Shown piece after piece: positions 1 through 4,546 of a stretch of DNA of 8,916 nucleotides. Origin of the DNA: Burkholderiales bacterium (GTDB lineage: Bacteria > Pseudomonadota > Gammaproteobacteria > Burkholderiales > JAEUMW01). The notes under the pieces are model-generated. The model was not told where the DNA came from, did not search any database, and was given only the letters and a program-made list of their open reading frames with translations. The stretch's first letter is position 1. The number at the start of each line of letters is the position of its first letter. The position numbers and the translations under genes are program-made. Location of the stretch: assembly GCA_016791285.1 (NCBI GenBank), contig JAEUMX010000378.1, forward strand, positions 1-8,916, given 5' to 3'.

Positions 1-1278
1 GCTCGCGACCTCGTCCAGGACGACCCAGAAGCGGCGTTTCAGGTCCGGCGGCAGGCTCAGGATCGAGGCCGCAGCTTGGTCGCACCACAGGGATAAGAGC
101 GGCCTCAGGAAGGCGTGCTGATCCTTCCGGGAGGTCAGGAATAGCCACGCGTCGCTGCCCTCGTCTTCGATAAAGCGGCGCACCGAGAACGGTTGGTTGA
201 ATAGGTCTGGATCGGGCAGATAGGCCCAGGCGCGGATCTTCGTGCTGACCGTCGCCCGTACCCCGATCGCCATCTTCTCGGCCGCCGGATCGATCGCGGG
301 TGCCGCCTCCGTGCCCTTCACCAATGCGAAGAGCTCCGCCAGGGGAGCGATGGAGATCATGTGGCGGAAGGCGGCATTGGTCGCCTCGCCCCGTTCCGCC
401 AGACGCAGCGCCACCGCCTCGAAGAGTCCCCGCGGTCCTTCGCGCCAGAACGGATCGTTGACCCGCTCGTTCTCGGGGATGATCGACGCGGCAAGACTTG
501 CATAATCGTAGGCCTCGCGCACCTCGCCCCACAGCGTCCAGGATCGACTCCGCGCATCCAGGGGATTGAGCAGCACGTCTCGGCCGTGGCGGTAATAGAC
601 CTGCACGTACTCGCCGCTCGGGTCGTAGAGAATCGCGCGGTCGCCGCGGGCGCGGATCTGGTCGAGCAGTTCCTTGATCGCCACCCCTTTGCCGCTGCCC
701 GGTGCCCCGCAAACGAGGATGTGATCGGTCTCGGCCTCGCGGAAGAGCGGTATGCCTGCGAGGGTGAGGTCGTAAAGCAAACGGGAGGCTTTCGCGAGGG
801 CGGCGACGACCTCCGGCGGCGCGATTGTCGTGCCCCGGATATGCCGGTCTTCGGTCGCCGAGCGGCCGCTTTGGCGGAGGAAGACCGCCGCGATGACAGT
901 ACCCGCCACCGCCACCAGGAAGGCCAGAAAGAGGCTTTCCTGCAGGCGAGCGCTGACGGAATCGAAGCTGCGCTGGGTAAGGCGCCACACGTCCGCCTTG
1001 GACACCTGAATCCGCTCACCGCTGCCGTTCGGATCGGGCAGATCGGCGACCGGGCCACCGATGCCGAGGCCATTGCGGACGTGATGCAACCACAGTTTGC
1101 GATCAAGCGACGTGGTCCCTTCGAGAAACCAGACAGCCCCGAGCACACCGCCCAGGATCATCCCGATGGAAAGCCAGAGCACGACCGCATTGGCACCCAA
1201 CTTGAACCAGTTTGCGAGGATCTCCGACCCCCGGATTGCATCGGACCAGACCCGCGGCGTCTGCCTACTCGTTGCCAC
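1..1278 (-). CDS. traD: F-type conjugative coupling protein TraD (3' end outside window)
   Basis: Type IV coupling protein: an inner-membrane hexameric ATPase that links the relaxosome to the mating-pair channel and pumps DNA. The 426 residues visible begin at a GTG (1276-1278) that overlaps the stop of the upstream gene by 14 bases; the frame is closed by a TGA just upstream, so no much longer start exists. Two membrane segments lie at about residues 31-52 and 113-131, as in F TraD. The Walker A motif GAPGSGKG is at residues 191-198. It is followed by LYDPSGEY and LLNPLDAR stretches and DPFWREGPR, all characteristic of F/TraD rather than TrwB or VirD4. The Walker B end, VVLDE, puts the acidic pair at residues 422-423. 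F TraD is over 700 residues, so about 300 residues (rest of the ATPase and the C-terminal tail) lie beyond the left edge, where traI would be expected. Family assignment is firm; the GTG start is likely but lacks a strong ribosome site. Confidence 0.93.
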   Translation of the reverse strand, partial: MATSRQTPRVWSDAIRGSEILANWFKLGANAVVLWLSIGMILGGVLGAVWFLEGTTSLDRKLWLHHVRNGLGIGGPVADLPDPNGSGERIQVSKADVWRLTQRSFDSVSARLQESLFLAFLVAVAGTVIAAVFLRQSGRSATEDRHIRGTTIAPPEVVAALAKASRLLYDLTLAGIPLFREAETDHILVCGAPGSGKGVAIKELLDQIRARGDRAILYDPSGEYVQVYYRHGRDVLLNPLDARSRSWTLWGEVREAYDYASLAASIIPENERVNDPFWREGPRGLFEAVALRLAERGEATNAAFRHMISIAPLAELFALVKGTEAAPAIDPAAEKMAIGVRATVSTKIRAWAYLPDPDLFNQPFSVRRFIEDEGSDAWLFLTSRKDQHAFLRPLLSLWCDQAAASILSLPPDLKRRFWVVLDEVAS

Positions 1279-1624
1279 CCTGTTTCATCCGCTGGAGCTC
1301 GTCCCGGGCCTGCACCTGGGCCTTCGGAATCGTGCTGTGCTCGCGTGCCGCTGCAAGCGATCGGAGGATGTTTCGCGTCTCCAGCACCGCTTCGCACAGG
1401 CCCCAGTAGGCCGGCGGAAGGGGCTTCTCCATGGCCATTTCTACGGTCTCCAGAAGCAGTCCGCGCTCGATCAGGAGGCGGTAGTAATCGGCGTCGGGGA
1501 CGCCCTTCATCCGAGCGCGCCGGGTGATCTCGTCGGACAGTTCGTCGGGAAGGCGGAGGGTCTTGATTCTCACGATAGCGGTCCGGTCATTGTCCTTTGG
1601 CGTATGCGTCGTTTCCGCTAGCAT
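1265..1624 (-). CDS. Small ribbon-helix-helix-like protein upstream of traD
   Basis: A 119-residue basic/acidic protein. Residues 18-25 (VRIKTLRL) look like the DNA-contacting beta strand of a ribbon-helix-helix fold, followed by DELSDEITRRAR (27-38) and a second helix at about 45-58. The remaining half (about 70-119) is helical, possibly for oligomerisation. The start ATG at 1622-1624 is preceded by AGGG four to seven bases upstream. Its stop overlaps the GTG of traD, so the two are translationally coupled. Small RHH proteins next to coupling-protein genes are often relaxosome accessory factors or operon repressors (for example TraY or TraM in F-like systems). I infer such a role from fold and position, not from recognised homology. 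A plain transcriptional autorepressor is the main alternative. Confidence 0.75.
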   Translation of the reverse strand: MLAETTHTPKDNDRTAIVRIKTLRLPDELSDEITRRARMKGVPDADYYRLLIERGLLLETVEMAMEKPLPPAYWGLCEAVLETRNILRSLAAAREHSTIPKAQVQARDELQRMKQGGNE

Positions 1625-1642
1625 GCCCTGATTTCAAGCCCA

Positions 1643-1708
1643 TCAGCCGTAGTACCCGTATGCGCCTGGGGCGATGGGGTGTAGTCGCCCTATGTCTATG
1701 GGTTGCAT
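1643..1708 (-). CDS. Possible 21-residue upstream peptide
   Basis: A short reading frame starts at ATG 1706-1708 and stops 18 bases before the start of the RHH-like gene. GGAAAA lies about five bases before the ATG and could act as a ribosome site. The peptide ends in a Gly/Tyr-rich tail (GAYGYYG). A 6-bp stem-loop (GGGCGA...TCGCCC, roughly 1672-1693) lies inside it. It could be a leader peptide or simply chance; nothing is recognised. Confidence 0.15.
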   Translation of the reverse strand: MQPIDIGRLHPIAPGAYGYYG

Positions 1709-1754
1709 GGCTTTTCCGGCTCTTCGCAGAAGTGCATCAGGTGTGACACAAAAT

Positions 1755-2027
1755 CTAAGGGGCCCCGTCGGCCTTATCGACGGGGGAGACCCGGCTCGCC
1801 TTCGGGCGGGGCTCGCTTTTCGCACGGGCAGTCACGGTCCCCTTCTCATGCGCACGAAAGTCGGCGTCATGATCCATCACGTAGACCAGCGCACGCTCGA
1901 CGAGATCGGCGAGCGCGAGCGCGCCGCAGAACTGCCGGTAACGCTCGACCCGCTCGTGCACAGGACGGGCGATCTTGACGCGCAGCGGCGCGAGTTCCTT
2001 CGGGGGTTCGAACTTCAAGAGGGCCAT
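1755..2027 (-). CDS. DUF2274-like small protein of a conjugative element
   Basis: A 90-residue protein beginning MALLKFEPPKELAPLRVKI. An upstream extension to 2192 is open, but the ATG at 2025-2027 has an excellent ribosome site (AGGAAA, 2035-2040, seven bases away) and sits just downstream of a promoter-like cassette, so I chose it. The layout is a short N-terminal strand (LRVKIARPV, about residues 14-22), an amphipathic helix (HERVERYRQFC), a second helix (ADLVERALVYVMDHDADF) and a basic, proline-rich tail. It resembles the small DUF2274-type or RHH-like proteins in type IV secretion and conjugative loci, whose exact role is unknown. It is a separate gene from its upstream neighbour because its own promoter lies between them. 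I recognise the type but not an exact family. Confidence 0.75.
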   Translation of the reverse strand: MALLKFEPPKELAPLRVKIARPVHERVERYRQFCGALALADLVERALVYVMDHDADFRAHEKGTVTARAKSEPRPKASRVSPVDKADGAP

Positions 2028-2034
2028 GGCGAGG

Positions 2035-2040
2035 TTTCCT
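2035..2040 (-). promoter_or_regulatory. Ribosome binding site that fixes the start at 2027
   Basis: Reads AGGAAA on the minus strand, seven bases before ATG 2025-2027. It favours this internal start over the longer open frame that reaches 2192. Confidence 0.7.
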
Positions 2041-2054
2041 GTGAGGACATGAGA

Positions 2055-2112
2055 GTTGTCGCCCTGACTGTAGCAACCGCGCTGCGAGGTCGAAACTCGC
2101 AGTTCTGATAGG
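2055..2112 (-). promoter_or_regulatory. Promoter/operator cassette, copy A
   Basis: On the minus strand a conserved 22-base block (2091-2112) containing the imperfect dyad GAACTGCGAGTTTC ends in TTTCGA (2090-2095), which could serve as a -35. A 17-base spacer and TACAGT (2067-2072), a plausible -10, follow. Transcription would start near 2060, about 33 bases before the 90-residue gene. The same arrangement recurs at 2484-2542 with the same 17-base spacing, which supports a functional site. Confidence 0.5.
2091..2112. repeat. 22-bp direct repeat, copy 1
   Basis: Identical to 2521-2542, 430 bp away and in the same orientation. It contains an imperfect inverted repeat (GAACT-GCG-AGTTTC) that could bind a dimeric regulator. 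Confidence 0.85.
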
Positions 2113-2196
2113 CGGAGAGTGGCGTGTCTTTCGTCTTCGGGCTGGCGTAGCGCTCCGCGGAACTTGGCCGCGCCGCGAAGCCTGCGCTGCACCTCA

Positions 2197-2409
2197 TCAG
2201 CGCTGGGTACGGGGTTCGCGACGTAGCGCCTTGAGGAAGCTCGACATCAAGGTTTCCCACTCCGGGGTGTCTTCCGGTGTGAGTCCGACGGGTGCGGCCG
2301 ACTGTCCCGCCGCCCCATCCCAGAGCGCCTGCGCCCGCTCGAGCGAAACGCCGTGCCGATATGCCAAGAGCTGCAGGATATTAGGGTAGCGCGTGAGACG
2401 GTTTCCCAT
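2197..2409 (-). CDS. Small conserved-looking protein of unknown function in the tra cluster
   Basis: A 70-residue protein starting MGNRLTRYPNILQLLAYRHG. GGAG (2416-2419) lies six bases before the ATG at 2407-2409, a good ribosome site, so translation is likely. The first half reads as helical (NILQLLAYRHGVSLERAQALW), with a spacing that could be a small helix-turn-helix, then a Gly/Ala/Pro linker and a C-terminal helix (EWETLMSSFLKALRR) with a basic end. It is the outermost gene of the minus-strand group leading to traD and has its own promoter cassette about 80 bases upstream. No family is recognised; a small regulator of the conjugation module is a guess from context. Confidence 0.6.
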   Translation of the reverse strand: MGNRLTRYPNILQLLAYRHGVSLERAQALWDGAAGQSAAPVGLTPEDTPEWETLMSSFLKALRREPRTQR

Positions 2410-2483
2410 GGTTTTCTCCGCGTTGGCATTCAGGCTCCCTCATCCAGTCTCCGTATTGAGATTGTCGATTGGCGGGCGTGGGA

Positions 2484-2542
2484 GTTGATGACTCCGACTG
2501 TATCGGCCGCAACGTGAGGCCGAAACTCGCAGTTCTGATAGG
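2484..2542 (-). promoter_or_regulatory. Promoter/operator cassette, copy B
   Basis: Nearly repeats copy A: the 22-base block at 2521-2542 is identical to 2091-2112, and it is followed by TTTCGG (2520-2525), a 17-base spacer and TACAGT (2497-2502). It lies upstream of the 70-residue gene with a leader of about 80 bases. The spacer sequence differs between the copies while the -35 block, the spacing and the -10 are kept, as expected for a shared regulated promoter. Confidence 0.5.
2521..2542. repeat. 22-bp direct repeat, copy 2
   Basis: Second copy of the block at 2091-2112. Similarity continues at a lower level for about 37 bases toward the genes. Confidence 0.85.
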
Positions 2543-2596
2543 TAAGATGGGGACGGAGCTTCAGCCCAGAAAGATCAGATTGGTTTCGCGTGCGGC

Positions 2597-2608
2597 GCGG
2601 GAGACTCG
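2597..2608. repeat. Left flanking direct repeat of the IS
   Basis: GCGGGAGACTCG directly before the left end of the IS, repeated exactly at the right end. Most simply a 12-bp target duplication. Confidence 0.8.
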
Positions 2609-2637
2609 TGTGCCCCGGCCCCAATTTTTCTGGACAC
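2609..2637. repeat. Left terminal inverted repeat of the IS
   Basis: A 29-base imperfect repeat starting TGTGCCCCGG and ending CTGGACAC. It pairs with 3971-3996 with a few gaps. Confidence 0.75.
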
Positions 2638-2677
2638 GAATTTGGGGTAGAACTGTGTCACAGGAAAGGGGTTGGAG

Positions 2678-3064
2678 ATGCTGAAGAAGAACGCTGCACG
2701 TGGGGTTACGCCGGGCGCGCCGGAAGGAGCGCGTAGCGCGACGGGAGGCGAGGCCGGAGCGGCCGCCGAGCTCAAGCGCTGGTCGGTGGGTCGGAAGAAG
2801 GAAGTCGTGCTACGCCTGTTGCGCGGTGAGTCGGTGGACGCGCTCTCTCGCGAGATATCGGTGCCGATATACAAGCTCGAACAGTGGCGTGAGCGCGCCC
2901 TGGCCGGAATCGATGCCGGACTGAAGGAGCGCGAGAACGATCCGCTCGAGCGGCAACTCGACGATGCCAACCGGCGCATCGGGGAGCTGGTCATGGAGGT
3001 CGAGATCCTGCAGAAGGAAAGGCGGACGCGACGCCCTTTGGCTGGTCGGAGGTCGTCGCGATGA
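2678..3064 (+). CDS. IS3-family transposase OrfA
   Basis: DNA-binding subunit of the transposase, which recognises the IS ends. A helix-turn-helix spans about residues 34-72 (SVGRKKEVVLRLLRGES then SREISVPIYKLEQWRERAL). It is followed by a heptad-like coiled coil at about 84-109 (LERQLDDANRRIGELVMEVEIL) typical of IS3 OrfA dimers. ATG 2678 is preceded by AGGAAAGGGG at good spacing; a TTG at 2672 in frame is the alternative. The stop overlaps the OrfB ATG as ATGA (3061-3064), giving translational coupling. OrfB lies in the -1 frame relative to OrfA and stays open upstream of its ATG, so an OrfAB fusion by -1 frameshifting, as in other IS3 elements, is possible. OrfA itself is intact. Confidence 0.88.
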   Translation: MLKKNAARGVTPGAPEGARSATGGEAGAAAELKRWSVGRKKEVVLRLLRGESVDALSREISVPIYKLEQWRERALAGIDAGLKERENDPLERQLDDANRRIGELVMEVEILQKERRTRRPLAGRRSSR

Positions 3065-3959
3065 GCCGCGAGACCTCCCCGCAGGCTGGCAAGCGTTACG
3101 GCCTGCAGCGCATCTGTCGATTGCTCGAGTTTGCCCGCTCGACGCTCTACGCCCGGCAGGCTCGCGAGGCGGCGAAGGGGTGTCCTTGCAGCCGAAGCGA
3201 CGCGGCCCAAAGCCCAGAATATCGGACGCCGATCTGCTGGTCGCCATTCGCGCCGATCTTGCAGTCTCGTCCTTTACCGGCGAAGGCCATCGCAAGGTCT
3301 GGGCACGCCTGCGCATTCTCCGCGAAATCCGCGTCTCCCGCGCCCGCGTGCTGCGTCTGATGCGCGAGAACGCGCTGCTGTCGCCGTATCGGCAGGCGCA
3401 GGGTGAACCCATCGCGCACGAGAGTTCGATTCAGACGGAGCGCCCGAACGAGATGTGGGGTACCGACGGCATCCGCATCGAGACAGTCGATGACGGCTGG
3501 ATCTGGGTGTTCTCGGCAGTCGATCATTTCGATGCTTACTGCGTGGGCATGCACACGGTCAAGATCGGCAACCGCTTTGCCGCCTTGCAGCCGATTGCCC
3601 AAGGGCTGCAGGCCGAGTTCGGCACCACCGGCGCCGCTGCCGGACGCGGCCTGGCGCTGCGCATGGACCACGGCACGCAATACACCGCCGACGACTTCCT
3701 CAACCAGGTCAAGTTCTGGGGCATTGCGCCCAGCTTCGCCTTTGTCGCTGAGCCCCAGACCAACGGCGTTGCCGAACGCTTCAACCGAACGCTCAAGGAG
3801 CAGGCGATCTACGGCCGCGTCTTCAAGAACATCGAGGAGGTTCGCGCCGCCGTCACCGAATTCAAGGATCGCTACAATCGCCATTGGCGTCTCGAAAAAC
3901 TGGGCTTCATGTCACCCCTCGAAGCCCGGCAGGCTTATGCCATGCGAAGAGCGGCCCGA
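3061..3959 (+). pseudogene. IS3-family transposase OrfB, frameshifted and without its stop
   Basis: Catalytic subunit with an integrase-core (rve) domain. The N-terminus starts MSRETSPQAGKRYGLQRIC in the frame of 3061. Near 3177-3180, a run of four G, homology jumps to the frame that reads PKRRGPKPR and onward; adding one G restores a continuous protein, so a single-base deletion is the simplest reading. The catalytic triad is intact: Asp at 3465-3467 (WGTDG), Asp at 3666-3668 (RMDHGTQ) and Glu at 3774-3776 (GVAERFNRT), with 35 residues between the last two, the IS3-type DD(35)E. The family usually ends soon after the LEARQAYAMRRAA stretch. Here CGA (3957-3959) may replace an ancestral TGA, and the frame runs out of the IS to a stop at 4149-4151. 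A sequencing error in the G run cannot be excluded. Confidence 0.82.
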
Positions 3960-3970
3960 GTTCCAAAACC

Positions 3971-3996
3971 GTGTCCAGACAATGCGAGCCGGTACA
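3971..3996. repeat. Right terminal inverted repeat of the IS
   Basis: A 26-base imperfect partner of 2609-2637. It begins GTGTCCAG and ends GGTACA. Confidence 0.75.
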
Positions 3997-4008
3997 GCGG
4001 GAGACTCG
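3997..4008. repeat. Right flanking direct repeat of the IS
   Basis: GCGGGAGACTCG directly after the right end, identical to 2597-2608. Confidence 0.8.
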
Positions 4009-4015
4009 TGATTAC

Positions 4016-4040
4016 CCGCCTTGCAAGAACCGTAAGGCGG
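4016..4040. repeat. Stem-loop 1
   Basis: CCGCCTT (4016-4022) pairs perfectly with AAGGCGG (4034-4040) across an 11-base loop. There is no T run after it on the plus strand, so a classic terminator is not supported. Confidence 0.55.
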
Positions 4041-4093
4041 AAAGTCGGAGAAACGGCTGGCCACGCGGCGCAGCTTCACCCTTGCGCGGCGCG

Positions 4094-4108
4094 AGGGGCA
4101 GAGCCCCT
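4094..4108. repeat. Stem-loop 2
   Basis: AGGGGC-AGA-GCCCCT is a perfect 6-bp stem with a 3-base loop. It is followed on the plus strand by TGAAAAAG; no T run follows on either strand. Confidence 0.55.
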
Positions 4109-4130
4109 GAAAAAGTCCCGTGAGAGACAA

Positions 4131-4162
4131 CGCGCACGGTGTCGCTGTTGACACGGTGCGCG
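4131..4162. repeat. Stem-loop 3, 13-bp arms
   Basis: Arms 4131-4143 and 4150-4162 pair with one mismatch around the 6-base loop GCTGTT. It is the strongest inverted repeat outside the IS. Possible roles are a transfer-origin or attachment-site arm, or a protein binding site. Confidence 0.6.
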
Positions 4163-4522
4163 CCAAGTCGCTCTTGCAGGCGGACGGTGTGGAACACGGC
4201 CCGCGCGCTATGGGGCAAGAGTGATGGAAATCAGCTGGCAGTCATGCAGCGTTCAGGCGAAAGGGGAAGACCTGCAGACGCTTGCATCTGTCGAGAAACG
4301 AATCGATAGCTTCGTAGCTTGCGATGCTACTTTTCCTTGCGGCAAACCCTTCCCGCGTTCGAAATCGCGGCCATTGCCTGCGAACAAGAGCGGAACTGGC
4401 TCTCCGACTTGCACGGCGCGTGGTTTCGTTACTCTGGACCCTATTGCCCGCCAGCGGTTTGCTCAAACCCGTGGTTCTGTGGGTTATCCCATTTCGAAGG
4501 CGCACTTGCGGGCAAACGGCAA

Positions 4523-4541
4523 GACCCGAACCCATCTCGGG
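4523..4541 (-). terminator. Weak hairpin after the pentapeptide gene
   Basis: CCCGA and TCGGG form a short stem just past the TAG (4547-4549) of the large minus-strand gene, followed by a mixed, T-containing tail rather than a clean T run. A weak or Rho-dependent end is possible. Confidence 0.25.
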
Positions 4542-4546
4542 CGTCG

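Larger units (their letters stand above)
2609..3996 (+). mobile_element. IS3-family insertion sequence, 1388 bp
   Basis: Bounded by imperfect inverted repeats: the left end starts TGTGCC and reaches CTGGACAC at 2637; the right end, read on the other strand, starts TGTACC and reaches CTGGACAC at 3971-3996. Both ends carry TGT, as in IS150/IS3-type elements. Two consecutive reading frames, OrfA and OrfB, overlap by ATGA. The direct repeat GCGGGAGACTCG stands immediately outside both ends (2597-2608 and 3997-4008), so the ends are well defined. Twelve bases is long for this family, which usually makes 3-5. OrfB is broken, so the copy is probably unable to move by itself unless frameshifting rescues it. 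Confidence 0.9.
4009..4546. other. Intergenic stretch, no convincing gene; structured first part
   Basis: Several short open frames occur on both strands, but none shows a recognisable domain, a good ribosome site or consistent composition. The first 150 bases hold three stem-loops (listed separately). Before the IS insertion this sequence was continuous with 2410-2596, upstream of the minus-strand tra-side genes. The rest (4163-4546) lies downstream of the pentapeptide gene. Apart from short hairpins I see nothing in it; it may hold decayed sequence. Confidence 0.5.

Noticed and set aside
361..1527. Long plus-strand open frame of 388 codons
   Set aside because: It runs antisense to traD and the RHH-like gene; the minus strand shows clear Walker motifs and the plus protein shows no domain.
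2015..2624. Two minus-strand open frames sharing the peptide YQNCEFRP
   Set aside because: The shared peptide is just the translated 22-base regulatory repeat; neither frame has other support.
4353..4370. tRNA T-arm-like CCGCG-TTCGAAAT-CGCGG
   Set aside because: The loop has eight bases and no matching acceptor stem or anticodon arm is found upstream.
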